This document shows, piece by piece, positions 22,650 to 34,741 of a stretch of DNA of 64,000 bases (position 1 is the stretch's first letter; every line of letters starts with the position of its first letter). The notes beneath the pieces were generated by a model that saw nothing but the letters and a program-made list of their open reading frames with translations, had not been told where the DNA came from and did no database searches. The stretch is taken from positions 131,229,453 through 131,293,452 of the forward strand of contig OX375872.1 of the NCBI GenBank assembly GCA_947359465.1. The letters are read 5' to 3'. The stretch is from Metellina segmentata. Its lineage: Eukaryota; Arthropoda; Arachnida; Araneae; Tetragnathidae. The translations under genes and the position numbers were made by a program.

Positions 22650-23860
22650 TCGGCCTCCCTGCGGATACAAACAAAACAGAATTCCTAATGTTTTCTTTGT
22701 AAGCTTCTCGTCTCTTTTCGGTAAAACAACAATTCTTGTTTTCCTGGAACAAGGGAAAAAACTTGAAGCTCCAGTCGTAGGTTGTCTTTTTTCCTCATTT
22801 ACATGTGTTCTGAAAGTATCTAAAAATACTCAGCTCTTCTGGAACTTCGTTTATCAGGAATTAAGAGAGGTGGAGTCTATTTTTGTAACAAATGTCACAG
22901 TGTTTGGCTGATATTTGAATTGATGTGTTATGATGCTATTCGAACTGGTGTTTTGACACTATTGAAATGGAATCCATTGATTAATTACTTAATTACATTG
23001 GTAATAATTTACTATTAAACTTTAATTACTTAATATGACATCCATCAATTAATATGTTGAAAATGATACTCACCACTATTTAATCCTTTCTGAAGGCACA
23101 AGTAAACCAATTTTCAATATTTTCTTTGCACATTTACGTCTCTTTTCAGTCGTACGTATTAACCTTTTTAAGGAATTAAAAATGTCTATTACGTTAATTT
23201 TTGTTTCAAATGCTTCAGTGTTATGTCTCCATTGAACCTGAATAATACCAATGTCATCCCCCCATGAATATGTTGAATATGAAGCTCATTTAATTCCTAA
23301 TATAATCCTTCCTGCGGATACAGACAAAACTGAATTCCTATTGTTTTCTTTTTAAGCTTCTCGTCATTTTTCGATATAACACCAATTCTTGTTTTTCTCG
23401 AACAAGGGGAAACACAAAAGGCTTCAGTCGTGGGTAGACTTTTTACTCATTTACATGTGTTCGGAAAGTTTATAAGAAATACTCGACTCCACTGAAACTT
23501 CGTTTGTCAGGAATTAAAGAAGTCGATCCCGTTTATCTGTTACAAAAGTTTTAGGAATTTCGTCACTGTTGAAGTAGCATCCTTTGATTTATTGCTTAAT
23601 AACACTAAGAATTATTTAATTTAAAAATTTAATTAATTACTGACACTTAAAACAACCAATAAACTAGTTATATATGGAGCTATATTTATCTTATTAATCT
23701 ATTTAATTCCTCCATAAGGTTTCAAACAAAATAGATTTTTCGATTTTTTTCATATATATAGTTGAGTTTTCTTTCAGGTAAAACACAATTTTAGTTTACC
23801 GGAACAAAAATAAGGCTCTCACTGTAGGTAGACTTTTTTCCTTATTTTGATGCATAAATA
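22650..23860 (+). repeat. ~655-bp degenerate tandem repeat (array T7)
   Basis: Two clear units: gcggatacaaacaaaacaga (22664) and gcggatacagacaaaactga (23319) each lead through attcctaatgttttcttt, ttcttgttttcctggaacaa and acatgtgttctgaaag. A third, decayed unit begins near 23700. A 90-codon frame at 22639-22911 lies in the first unit but is not preserved in the second, so coding is unlikely. Confidence 0.65.
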
Positions 23861-23862
23861 AA

Positions 23863-24188
23863 TGTAGGAGTGAAACTACTAACCTCCCCAGTCCTCACCA
23901 ACAGCGCCCTCTACTTCCTATGGGCTGCGCGAGCAGCGAGCGACAGTAGAGGAAGTCAAACATTAAAAGAGGAAAGACGTTCCTCGGATGTTCTGAAAGG
24001 ACTTCAATACGAATGAGCAAGACGTGCTCACCGATGTTTGTGGCTTAGTTTGTGGTTTGTGCCAGACGGGCATTGTTATTGTATATTTACCATATGAACA
24101 TTCACCTGTATATTTATTCATCAGCTTCAACTCAATCATTAATTAAATATTTAGTTTACCGGAACTGTGTGTGAACTCAATTATTACA
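23863..24188 (+). mobile_element. Probable solo LTR
   Basis: A 326-bp block starting TGTAGGAGTG and ending TTATTACA, so it has TG...CA ends, flanked by a 4-bp direct repeat TAAA (23859-23862 and 24189-24192). The first 100 bases are much GC-richer than the surroundings (agcgccctctacttcc, gcgcgagcagcgagcgacag), as seen in LTR promoter regions. The flanking repeat is short and low-complexity and no second copy is in the window, so the call is tentative. Confidence 0.45.
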
Positions 24189-24254
24189 TAAATAAGGTAC
24201 AAAACAGAATTTGTGAAGCTTATGTGACAAATCACTTGACTTCTGATATTGTCA

Positions 24255-24725
24255 TAGATTTACGATTGACAATTAGATAGCCACGTAATAAACAGGCTCT
24301 GTAGATTTACATTTTAGATTTACATAGCCAGGAAATAAGCATTGTTAACAATGAACTATGTAGACTTAACTTACAGTTTGCAATTATACAGCCAAGAAAT
24401 AAGCATTACTAACATCTAAACAGGCTCTGTAGATTTATTTTACAATTATGTAGCTACGAAATAAGCATTGATAACATCTAAATAGACTGACATCTAAATA
24501 GTCAACAATTACATTACCACGAGATAAGTATTTATAACATATAAACAGGCTCTGTAGACATACAGATTACAATTACGTAGCCACGAAATAAGCATTCCTA
24601 ACATCTAAACAGGCTCTGTAGATTTGCAGTTTAAAATTACAAGCCACTAAATAAGAATTTATAACATGTAAACAGGCTTTGTAGATTAACAGTTTACAAT
24701 TATATAGCCATGAAGTAAGCATTAT
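24255..24725 (+). repeat. ~62-bp tandem repeat, about seven units
   Basis: The unit is aacaggctctgtagatttac, then agtttacaattayrtagccac and gaaataagcattgataacatct. Units are clear from 24290 to 24720 and degenerate at the edges. Confidence 0.8.
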
Positions 24726-24760
24726 AGAGACAAAGAAGAAGACAATCCTCGTATCAACCA

Positions 24761-25480
24761 TTTTTTAACGATCGGGTATTGCTAAAAGCTTTATATTACA
24801 AGAGTTATTTCCAAAACATTGTTCAAAATTCAACTTAAGTAAGAATTAGGATTTATTTTGCTTGCGTTGCTGAGAAAATGAACCGGAATTTCAATACGCG
24901 ATACAAAAAATTCTTACATGTATCACATATAGCTGTGTTTTAAAACATATACTCTCTTATTACTTTTATTGAATAGAATTTTAGTCACTTGTTAGAGCGG
25001 AAAAAACATGTCGAATGTATCCATTTAAAACTAATGCTCCAAACATTTAAATCCTTAACCTTATCTATTATTGTTCGCACTTTTATTCCTTAAGAAAGTA
25101 TGTTTTGTTAAAATTAAGTTACACAAGTGTGAGAATTTTTTTTAAATAATGACAAGTCCAAAATATGCATTTTTTTCAATATTAATCCTCTTAGATGTAG
25201 CATTAGAAAAATATTAAGAAAACCAATTGTCTTCTAGCTAACATTTTGCACGAAAATTGTTTTTACAAACAAAAGGTGCCTCACTTAATTCAGAGTCGCT
25301 ACAAAAGTTTATTTTTGATACATACTTAACTAAATCTTGGCAGCATAGTAGCGTGTTATATCCCGTCTTTTTCACCGAATTCTTAAATACCATTTCGCTG
25401 CTGAACGAATAAAACAAGCAAAAAGAAGTCTTTATAGAAAAGCATTTCCATTTAGCGTTTCTGGGAATGCGCATTAATTT
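24761..25480. other. AT-rich spacer, no gene seen
   Basis: No motif-bearing frame and no link to other repeats in the window. Confidence 0.5.
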
Positions 25481-25880
25481 TTGCCTTTTTTCGCGGAAAA
25501 AAAGAAAATTTCAAACGTTTTAGCCTGGGAAGAAGAATCTGGGAGGGAAAAAAGAACCAGATCGAGAGGATTAGGGCAACTTGAATACCATCAAACTGCT
25601 CAGACAGCCATTTTGAAATTACAAATTAGTCTCGCCTGTGAAACTGAAAAAAGTTTGCCTCGAGTTCTTTTATGGCCCGCTTTAATTAAAAGGCGGAGCT
25701 GTTTTCTTTAAGCGGTTACTAATCAATGAACAGTATTAACTGAAACCGAACTCTTTTGAGTTCGGTTTCAGTTAATGCTGTTAGAGCAGTAGACCCAGGG
25801 GGCCATTTCGAACAACCGAAATCGTGTCCGCTGGATCCGGAACACGGTTAAAAATTGCATTTCCAAGGCCCGGGAAGTAA
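25481..25880. other. GC-richer block of unknown nature
   Basis: This 400-bp stretch has clearly more G and C than the surrounding DNA and is not repeated in the window. A 76-codon plus-strand frame (25481-25711) crosses it, charged and without a recognisable domain. It contains the near-perfect hairpin at 25731-25780. It could be single-copy conserved non-coding DNA, an exon fragment, or an old insertion. Confidence 0.35.
25731..25780. repeat. Near-perfect hairpin, 23-bp arms, 4-base loop
   Basis: CAGTATTAACTGAAACCGAA plus ctc is followed by a tttt loop (25754-25757) and then the reverse complement, with a single mismatch in 23 positions. The innermost 19 bp are perfect. Confidence 0.95.
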
Positions 25881-25984
25881 AATTAAATGGCAGGAGTAAA
25901 GCGTTTATAGCATAAATAGGTTCAAATTTAAAGGATTTTGTTGTTGCGAAATTGTTTTTTGAGGGTCTATATATATATATATAT

Positions 25985-27180
25985 ATAAAAATTATTTTAT
26001 TTTAAAGGCTATGATGATGTTGTTGTTAGGAACTTATACTTAAATTGCCAGTGGCATAGTGCCAGTTTCTTTGGCTTAGAAGGAAAAGGGTATGTGTCCA
26101 AGGAAATAGCTTCAGATAGGTGGAAACACTTATATCTTTTTGACTAACAAGATTTTGTCTAATATGGATCAAATAAATACTTTTTATCGAAAGCGGCGGC
26201 TATGGTGCAAGAAACTGCTAGGAACTGATGCTTAAAATGGCAGTGGCATGCTTCACAGTTTATATCATGGGCTAAATGGAAAAGACTATGCGTACAAAGA
26301 GATAGCTTCTGATAAGTGGATACACTCTTACATTATTTTGACAGGCAAGATTTTCTAATATGGATTAAATTAAAACTTTTTTTATTGAAAGCGGCTATGG
26401 TGCAAGAAACTGCAAGGAACTTATATTTAAATTGACAATGGCATAGTGCACAGTTCATTTGATGGGCTTAAAAGGAAAAGGGTATGTTACCAAAGAGATA
26501 GCTTTAGATAACGTACACTTACGCATTAAAGAGGAAAAAACTTTGTTGAAAGAGAAATACCTTGAGATAAATGCGTACACGTATGATCTTTTTGACTGAC
26601 GATATTTTGTCTGATATGGATTAAATAAATATTTATTTTGAAAGCGGCTATTCTACAAGATACCTCTAAGAACTGACACTTAAATTGGCAGTATTACAGT
26701 GCACAGTTTATTTCGTGGAGTTAAAAGGAAAAGGGTATACTTTCAAAAAGATAGCTTTATATAAATGTGTATACTTACGCCTTAAGAGGGAAAATACTTT
26801 GTTGAAAGAGTTTGTTGAAATACTTTGTTGAAAGAGTTTGTTGAAATACTTTGTTGAAAAATACCTTGAGATAAATGTGTACACTTATGGTCTTTTTGAC
26901 TGGCGATATCTTGTCTTATATGGATTAAATAAATATTTTAATGAAACTTCTATTAGGCAAGAAACCACTATAAGAACTGATACTTAAATTACCACCCTAC
27001 TATAGTACAGTTTATTTTGTGGAGGATAAAACTTTGCTCAAAGAGAAGTACCTTGAGTTAAATATGTGCACTGTCTTTTTTAGTGACAATATTTTAACTA
27101 ATATGGATTAAATACATAATTTTGTATTTAAAGTGGCTACGATGCAAGAAATTGCTCAGAAGTGATACTTAAATTGAATT
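25985..27180 (+). repeat. Degenerate tandem repeat, ~190-300-bp unit (array T9)
   Basis: About six units, each with aagcggctatggtgcaagaa, actgatacttaaattggcag, gcacagtttat, aaaaggaaaagggtatg, gagatagctt and a 'gayaagattttgtctaatat' block followed by ggattaaat (starts near 26010, 26197, 26393, 26643, 26945, 27133). The longer units gained an internal 'acyttgttgaaagag' reiteration (26780-26860). A short (TA)n lies just to the left at about 25971. Confidence 0.75.
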
Positions 27181-27309
27181 CTGGAAATTATCTATGTCCA
27201 AAGATGTAGCTTAGATAGGTCCCTAAAAATACATTTCAAATTCGTATTTGCTTAATATTTTCCTTGATACATATGCTTATAAATAAAACTTTACCATTTT
27301 TCTAGTATA

Positions 27310-30300
27310 CTAGCAAAATACCCGACCTTGCTCGGTTTGAATTGGTTTACTCTAGATTGAAAAGATAATCAAAATATATAATGACTTACGTTTTTTGTAG
27401 AATAAAAATTTATTTTAACACCTTTCGCCATCTTTATATTTTCTACAACTTACTTTGGACACAAATCCTACACAATCCATCCATCCATGTAATACATTTC
27501 ACATACATCGCACAATTGCTGAATGACAAAACTACAAAATGACGAATGGTGATACTAATGTTACTACTATAAAAGACGATTTATAGGAAGATTTGGAATT
27601 CCCTTTCTTAAGTTCTTTTCATGTTCAACTCAATTAATTAAAATTACGATTTACGGCGAGTGCTCTCGCACTCATAGTCAACAAAACAATATATTTTTAC
27701 TTGTTGCACTCTTGCCTCCGGTATGCGACATTGTGAAATTTTGCAATCTTCTCCTGTCATTATTACAACGAATTTTTTAATGTTGGAAAAAGTTCTAGTT
27801 TGGATTTTTAAACATTATTATTCTTTCAATAACGGCATTATTCTTTAAATAACGGCATTATTCTTTCAATAATGGCATAACTACACTTAAAATTTACAGA
27901 AAATGTATACTGACTTACCTAACATTTTTAAGTCTAATACTTTGTGGTGCTGTTGCGTGTGATGAGAAGGAAAACACATTTATTAAAATAATAAATATTT
28001 AAAACAGGAAACAGCAAAGTAAAACAAAATAAAAGATGTCTCAAAAAATTGTTCTAAAGATATTAATTTGTGATTCAATTGTATCTCTTGATCTCGCACA
28101 GTTGCCACAACTTACAACTAAAAGTGTACAATATTTAGAAATGTGAAATTAATTCAGAGCGAAAGAACCAGAAAAAATATCACTGCTCGCGCGATCTTGT
28201 TCATTCTCGTTTCATTGAAAAATATCGTCTGTCCCAAATATTCTTAAATCGTTTTATTGCGCAAAGAATAAAAATAAGACTCGAAATAAATGAGAAGTAT
28301 CAGAGATGAAATTCCATAAAAAAATAATAATTTTTTGAAGAATAATTACTTTTTCAGCAGTACTGGTAAAGCAATCGAAGTAATCGTAATATTCAATAGA
28401 CATTCCAATTTTTCCAAAACTACCAAATTATGGTTGATTTAAGTATACTTACTCAGGTGTTTTAGCATGAAACTCATCTAAATATAACAATAAAGAAATG
28501 TTTAATATTGCATTCACTAAACTAATAAATAATGTATAAAATAAAATACATTACAATCAAATCTATATAAATAAGAATGGAGTGTTTGTTTGTACATTCA
28601 ATATTTTCGACCCATTTCAAGTTTTCTATCCGTTTTGGACCCTTCTGATGCCGAATCCGCCTTTTTCTCGTTTGGTGTCTGTCTGTCTGTCTGTCTGTCT
28701 GTATGTTGTGCCCTATACACGTCCACACGGTTTAAGATATTTTCATGGAAATTTGCATACAGTGAGTACTTATCTTCATTTAGTGAGTGGAATTGGTTGC
28801 GAAAGTCTGTCTGTCCGTCTTTCTGTTCTATGCTCGATTTTGTGTTTGTGTACACATCACATGAATTGTGTTCCAGATATTTGATTGCAGTGTATTTTAT
28901 TTTATACATTATCTATTAGTTTAGTGAATGCAATATTAAACATGTCTTTATTGGTATATTTAGATGCGTTTCATGCTAAAACACCTGAGTAAGTATACTC
29001 AACTCAATCATAATTTGGTAGTTTCGGAAAAATTGGAATATCTATTGAATATTAAGATTACTTCGATTGTTTTACCAGTACTGCTAAAAAAGTAATTATT
29101 CTTCAAAAAATTATATTTTTTAATGGAATTTCAGCTCTGATACTTCATTTATTGCGAGTCTTATTTTTGTTCTTTGCGCAATGAAAACGATTGCGGAATA
29201 TTTGAGACAGACGATATTTTTCAACGAAACGAGAATGAACAAGATCGCGTGAGCAGTGATATTTTCTGTTTCTTTCGCTCTGAATTAATTTCACATTTCT
29301 AAATTTTGTTCACTTTTATTTGTAAATTGTGGCAACTGTGTGAGATCAAGAGATAAAAATGAATCACAAATTAATATCTTTACAACAATTTTTTCCGACA
29401 TCTTTTATTTTGTTCTATTTCACTGTTTTCTGTTTTAAATATTTATTATTTTAATAAATGTGTTTTCCTTCTCATCACACGCAACATCACCACAAAGTTT
29501 CAGACTTAAAAATGTTAGGTAAGTCAGTATAAATTTTCAGTAAATTTAAGTGTAATTATGCCATTATTGAAAGAATAATGCCGCTATTGAAAGAATAATC
29601 ATGTTTAAAAATCCGAACTAGAACTTTTTCCAACATTAAAAAATTCGTTGTAATAATGACAGGAGAAGATTGCAAAATTTCACAATGTCGCATACCGGAG
29701 GCAAGAGTGCCACAAGTAAAAAAAAATATTGTTTTGTTGACTATGAGTACGAGAGCACTCGCCGTAAATCGTAATTTTAATTAATTGAGTTGAACATGAA
29801 AAGAACTTAAGAAAGGGAATTCCAAATCTCCCTCAAAATCGTCTTTTATAGTAGTAACCTTAGTATCACCTTTCGTCATTTTATAGCTTTGTCATACAGC
29901 AATTGTGCGATGTATGTGAAATGTATTACATGAATGAATATGCATGTGTAGGATTTGTGTCCAAAGTAAGTTGTAGAAAATATAAAGATGGCGAAAGGTG
30001 TTAAAATAAATTTTTATTCTACAAAAAACGTAAGTCATTAAATATTTTGATTGTCTCTTCAATCTAGAGTAAACTAATTCAAACCGAGTAAGGTCGGGTA
30101 TTTTGCTAGTATATGGAATACAATTCATGTGATGTCTACACAAACACATAAACACAAAATCGAGCATAGAACAGAAAGACGGACAGACAGACTTTCGCAA
30201 CCAATGCCACTCACTAAATGAAGATAAGTACTCACTGTATGCAAATTTTCATGAAAATATCTTAAACCGCGTGGACGTGTATAGGGCACAACATACAGAC

Positions 30301-30431
30301 AGACGGACAGACAGACACCAAACGAGAAAAAGGCGGATTCGGCATCAGAAGGGTCCAAAACGGATAGAAAACTTGAAATGGGTCGAAAATATTGAATGTA
30401 CAAACAAACACTCCATTCTTATTTATATAGA
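27310..30431 (-). mobile_element. Helitron H1, complete minus-strand copy split by a second H1
   Basis: Its 3' end (CTAG, minus strand) is at 27310 beside host base 27309, and its 5' end (TCTATATAAATAAG, minus strand) is at 30431. It is interrupted by the plus-strand H1 at 28562-30109. Joining 27310-28561 to 30110-30431 gives 1574 bp, almost exactly the 1571 bp of copy 1, with colinear sequence across the junction. Both outer ends sit in an A^T context. Confidence 0.88.
28562..30109 (+). mobile_element. Helitron H1, complete plus-strand copy nested in H1
   Basis: A 1548-bp element from TCTATATAAATAAG to gtattttgCTAG, inserted between A (28561) and T (30110) of the minus-strand H1. It lacks coding capacity. 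Its TGTC microsatellite is short (about 28676-28703). Frames such as 28582-28884 are shadows of repeat sequence. Confidence 0.88.
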
Positions 30432-30509
30432 TGACCCATACCATTTTAATGATAGACGTCGAGATGGAAACGTTTGAAGAAGAGTGTAAACAATTTTATG
30501 GCATAGCTC

Positions 30510-30745
30510 TTACAAAGCTATCTACCCGCTTAAAGTGAAGGGAGTTCATAAAACCTGGAACCTTCCAACGATTTTGAAAAGAAATTTCACCAATTGTATA
30601 GAAGCACATGTTAACAGAAAAGGTTGCATGGAAACTGCCGAATAGTCTTTATAGTCATCATCGTATTTATAAGGTTTGAATATACTGTGCTGTTCGAGAG
30701 ACTGAATCCGTTTTCGGTGATTCGGGCATCCTATAATATTACTTC
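30510..30745 (+). repeat. Dispersed repeat D3, copy 1
   Basis: Colinear with 32911-33120: shared blocks include taaagtgaagggagttca, aacctggaacctt, caacgatt, tttcaccaatt, gcacatgttaac and a 'tttatagtcatcatcgtatt' block. The D3 start TTAAAG here carries an unoccupied TTAA at the point where the second copy has a piggyBac-like MITE. Confidence 0.65.
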
Positions 30746-30884
30746 TAAGCTCTGATTTATTTTATTCGTAAAATGGTACATTATTACGTATTCCTTACCA
30801 TAAACTAACTTATACTATTGTCATTGGTTCTCACGATGAAGTCCATAAAAATATTATTTTCAAATTTAGATTTGTTTGAGGTAG

Positions 30885-31066
30885 TTAGGTATTTAATTAA
30901 CGACGCACTGGAGCAAAACAACCGGTTATTGTACCATTATTGTACTATGTTCAGATGACGAGATCACACCTGCACTGGCATCCCATTCTCCAAATTTCCA
31001 CGCCTTTCTTTAGCTGGATACTAAATCGCAACCCTCCAGTTACTAATCCACAACTCTGCCAATATC
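30885..31066 (-). mobile_element. SINE-A, reversed, internally deleted
   Basis: The tail (taattaaatacctaactac on the minus strand) and head (ttggcagagttgtggattag) are present, but about 100 bp of the body are missing or scrambled. Confidence 0.65.
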
Positions 31067-31440
31067 CTAATATTTGTCTTTGTGCACATAGATGCCTTAA
31101 AGAATACTGTCTATAAAACTTCCCCTGTTTTCCTGAACGATAACATTTTCCTTACAAGCTAAATGCAGGAGATGATAATGTGTCTGCTGAGGAACGTGTC
31201 TGTTGTACGTATCTCAAACATGGCGTAACTTGGCTTGTTTTTAAAATACAATTTCAGTACTTTGGAAATGAAAATTCCAAAGAATTATATATACAGATTT
31301 AATATATAAACTTCTTTCTAGGCGTCTAGGAATCTGGGGTGAAAGTTAAAAATTATCCGCCTTAAAATGCGGTTAGTTTTTGACTTTGAAATTTTGACTT
31401 ACATTTTTTAATTTAAAATTTTGACTGAAATTTTTGAAAT
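31067..31440. other. AT-rich spacer, no gene seen
   Basis: No supported feature. Confidence 0.45.
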
Positions 31441-31444
31441 TTAT

Positions 31445-31855
31445 TTACACATATATAGGGTTGAACAAGTTCGTCATTTTTCTACAGTCTCCTCCCTTTT
31501 CAAAGCACTTGTTCCAGCGATCCATAAGCTTTTAATTATTCCCTCCAGATAACACGCTACATTTTCGATGGTAACTCACCGGTTTTCCAGTACCATTTCT
31601 CGAGCTTGCTGATCTTCTCGTCTGTGGTGGAGGTTGACGAGTGTCCTGCTTCTTCTTCGTGCATCACGATTGTCCGGTCCCTTTTAAGCTTCTCGATCCA
31701 CTCATTCACACTTCTACTTGGTAGAGTACTGTCCTCGTATTGTGTTGTAAGCCTCCGTTGAATTTCTGCTCCTGGTGCACCTTCCTACTCAAGATATCGG
31801 ATTACTGATCTTTATTCTTCCTTGGTGCACACAGCTAGCGGGGCGGCAAAGTTTA
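31445..31855 (-). pseudogene. mariner transposase, deletion derivative lacking the catalytic core
   Basis: On the minus strand the N-terminal helix-turn-helix (HTH_48 type, as in Mos1) reads NFAAPLAVCTKEE, stop, RSVIRYLE, stop, EGAPGAEIQRRLTTQYED and then RSVNEWIEKLKRDR. This continues to STTDEK and, in another frame, QAREMVLENR. It then jumps straight to the conserved C-terminal tail KLMDRWNKCFEKGGD...MTNLFNPIYV and a TAA at 31445-31447. The whole DDD catalytic domain (roughly 200 residues) is deleted. The family's usual length is about 345 residues. I could not fix the terminal inverted repeats. Confidence 0.85.
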
Positions 31856-32276
31856 CATTCAAATAGATGCAAGAAAATGACGCTATCAAGGTCAAACATC
31901 GGTAAAGTGATCATACTAGTATTAATTCCAAGCATGCATGCGGAAAAGGCAGTTTGACTAACCTGTAGATGTGTAAAAGGGAATTTTTTACACCCTCGTA
32001 TGTTGCTTCGCTGGTTTATAGAATACATTTCGATAGTAATAGAGTATCACGATGTAATGATATGATGATCTATCAACGCCATACGGCTATAAAGTACATT
32101 TTAAGGTAACCACTATATGTATCAATCAAGAGCTATAGGGTAGTGGAAATTCGTTTTCTGTCTGGTTTGTTTCAACACTGAAAATCTCATCTGACTCAGA
32201 CAAATTTAATACCAGACGTCACGATAGGTAGATGTTGTGGTACATTGGAAACTATTCTGCCATACACAGTTCTTAA

Positions 32277-32910
32277 ACCACCTGATGATTGTCTGGACGA
32301 GGTATCTCGTTATTAGCAAAATTAGCCATATCGATGTACGAGATATCTCTTCATTAGAACAAAATTTACCGGATCTTCATCTCTTTATCCTTTACAAATG
32401 GTCAAAATCTTGATGACGAGCTATCTGGTCGTTAGCAAAATTGATCAGATCTGCTATATCTTAATGACCTGCTATCTAGTCATTAGCAAAATTTGTCAGA
32501 TATTGATGTGTACGAAATATATCTTCCTTAAACGAAACAAATCATATCTTTATCTCGTCATCATCTACAAATTGGCAAAATCTTGAAGACGAGATCTCGT
32601 CACAAGCAAAATTGATCAGATCTTGGTGAACGATATATCCCGTGTGATGGCCATCATTGGAAGAAAACAAACTGTTCAGATATATCAGAATCATCTAAAA
32701 ATCGGCTTTTTCTTGATGACGAGATATCTCGTCATCAATCAAAATTACAAAACTGGTCAGAACTTAATAACGAGACCTCACATTATTGAAAAATAAGTGA
32801 CACAATCTAAATCTCGCTATCATTCAAAAATCGGCAGTATCTTGATGACCAGATATCTCGTCATTAGCAAAATTTGTCAGATCTTGGTGGACTAGATATT
32901 TTGTGCTGGT
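32277..32910 (+). mobile_element. piggyBac-like palindrome MITE (PGM), largest complete copy
   Basis: A 634-bp element between TTAA 32273-32276 and TTAA 32911-32914. The left end accacctgatgattgtctgg is a decayed form of CCCTCCTGGTGGTTGTCTCG. The interior holds about 12 units of the gacgagatatctcgtc family alternating with 'aaaattgrtcagatcttgat' spacers. A perfect palindrome copy (gacgagatatctcgtc) lies at about 32718. The right terminus is degenerate. The right flank is repeat D3. Confidence 0.75.
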
Positions 32911-33120
32911 TTAAAGAGAAGGGAATTCAAAAATCTGGAACTTTTCAACGATTAGAAAAACAGATTTCACCAATTAAAAGCACATGTTAGCTGAATAGGT
33001 TGCAGTAAAATCGCCAAAGCGTCTTTATGGTCACCATTGTATTCGTATGGATATAAATTGACAGTGTTGTGCGTGTAACAGAATCCTTTTCCGGTGGGGC
33101 AGACATGATATATTTTTCTT
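32911..33120 (+). repeat. Dispersed repeat D3, copy 2
   Basis: The second copy of the sequence at 30510-30745, starting exactly at the right TTAA of the MITE. Confidence 0.65.
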
Positions 33121-33279
33121 CCCGGCGGTATTCCGGACTGCTAATGACAAGGGCGTCCCCAAAGTGATTACTTTTCATAGGGCTGAAAGGAGAGAACACT
33201 TCCATGTTACTTATATCATCCGTTACAGGAACTGAGTGTAGGGTCCGTAAGGAAGACTAAATTGGATACGCCGAGTCAA

Positions 33280-33780
33280 AAGAATAGGGGTGTTTGCAGA
33301 CTTCGCCATGCTTTTGTTTCAAGCAATTGGCTCCAAATTTTTTATGGCGGCTGATAAAATGGCCCGGTTATATGGCTCTCCAAGAAGGGAAGTTTTTGAA
33401 TAATCTGCTATCGCCGGATAAAATATAATAAGGGTACAGAAAGTTTTCACTTATTTTAAAGTACATGTGTAACATATTCAACTGTATATATTTTCTACAT
33501 TCCACAAATGTATTCTGCTATAAGCATACTATATTTTAGTAATATTGTTTGAAGTAGAATAGGGCTTGCAGAACTATACTTTTGTTTTAAGCAACTGGGT
33601 CGAAACGTTTTGTGATGGCAGATAATAAATTTAAGCTTAATAGCTCCCCACGGTGGAAAATGTTTTAGTCATCTTCTATTGCTGGACGATGTGAAATAAG
33701 GGTACAAAAAACTTGACACTCAATTAAATATTTATAAGTAGCATATTCAATTGTATCTTAAGGACTTTCCAAGTGGTATC
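33280..33780 (+). repeat. Tandem duplication, ~275-bp unit
   Basis: Units start at gaataggggtgtttgcagac (about 33283) and gaatagggcttgcagaac (about 33558), both followed by cttttgtttyaagcaa, ttttatggcggc, ggctctcc and aagggtacaraaa. Confidence 0.7.
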
Positions 33781-33829
33781 TTCTATGAATGTACTATTAT
33801 ATTTTGTCAAGTGTTTCATGGGCAGTTCA

Positions 33830-34225
33830 CTGAAATTCCAGCCTGCCACAAAACTAAAGTATATTGAACCATTTTGTCTATTTTGTGTACGATTGAAGAT
33901 TACAACTGTCCAAATTTCAATATTTAGGTTCAGGCTACAATGATTTTATGCAGAAAGAAATTTTCAAAAATTTGATTAATTTAATCCCTTTTAGTTCAAG
34001 TGGCAGGAAATAATAATTGATATTTAACTATCATAAGTGAGAGATATGATGAAAATATGTTTAAATATTTTACACACTTCTTTTGTGTTACCTTCACTGA
34101 ACCATTTTGTCTTAATGCTTTCAATTGAAGTAGCACACAATAATAATGGGCATTTAGTAGTCTTACGTGAGAGAATATCTTGAAAATGCGAGTAGAAATT
34201 TTGCACACTTTCTCTCTGTGACGAT
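33830..34225 (+). repeat. Degenerate tandem repeat T11, ~130-190-bp unit
   Basis: Two to three units with ttcactgaaccattttgtc, ttgaagtagcacacaataat, gggcatttagtagtc and gagagaatatsttgaaaat. A further unit lies at 35427-35640. Confidence 0.65.
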
Positions 34226-34730
34226 AGTCGGGGAGAAAACGAACCATTACTCTTCATTCGAGCCATTTTATCCGATGAGCAAAATCACAGATGGAGTTCA
34301 GTTCGGCAAGATCCAATCGTTAGATCCTGTTGAACTTAGAATAGAGACATTAGATTATAACGTCTTCCATAAATTCAAATGTATGAAATTTGCATGAGCC
34401 GTTTTCAAATTAAATTGAGCATTAACTTCATAATTTCCAATGGAAACCCCTATTTGACCTACTATTTCGAATCTATATCAAGATTTAACTTTGACCAAAT
34501 TTGATGTCATTGGGTCTTGCTGTTTCGAAGTTATGAGTACAGAAAGATTGGAGCTCCTGATGTTTAATCAGTTTCTTACTCTTTTGTGAATATATTCATA
34601 AATAATATTTCTATAGTACTGATATTTTTACAATGTTACTGTGTTAACGAAGCCTAACAAAATACGCTTAATATTTTATTTTACAAGTAGTTTTTATTAT
34701 GTAATAATGAAATGATGAAAATGCGGTTAT
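34226..34730 (+). repeat. Dispersed repeat D1, copy 2
   Basis: Colinear with 2041-2480 (see that entry). An 76-codon frame at 34167-34397 spans its start but has no counterpart in copy 1. Confidence 0.7.
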
Positions 34731-34741
34731 ATATTTTAGAC

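Noticed and set aside
22483..22911. Opposing 89- and 90-codon frames
   Set aside because: They fall in a ~655-bp tandem repeat whose second unit does not preserve either frame.
25731..25780. Rho-independent terminator or microRNA precursor
   Set aside because: Eukaryotic context with no gene upstream; the tetraloop is too short for a normal Dicer substrate and there is no U-tract logic here.
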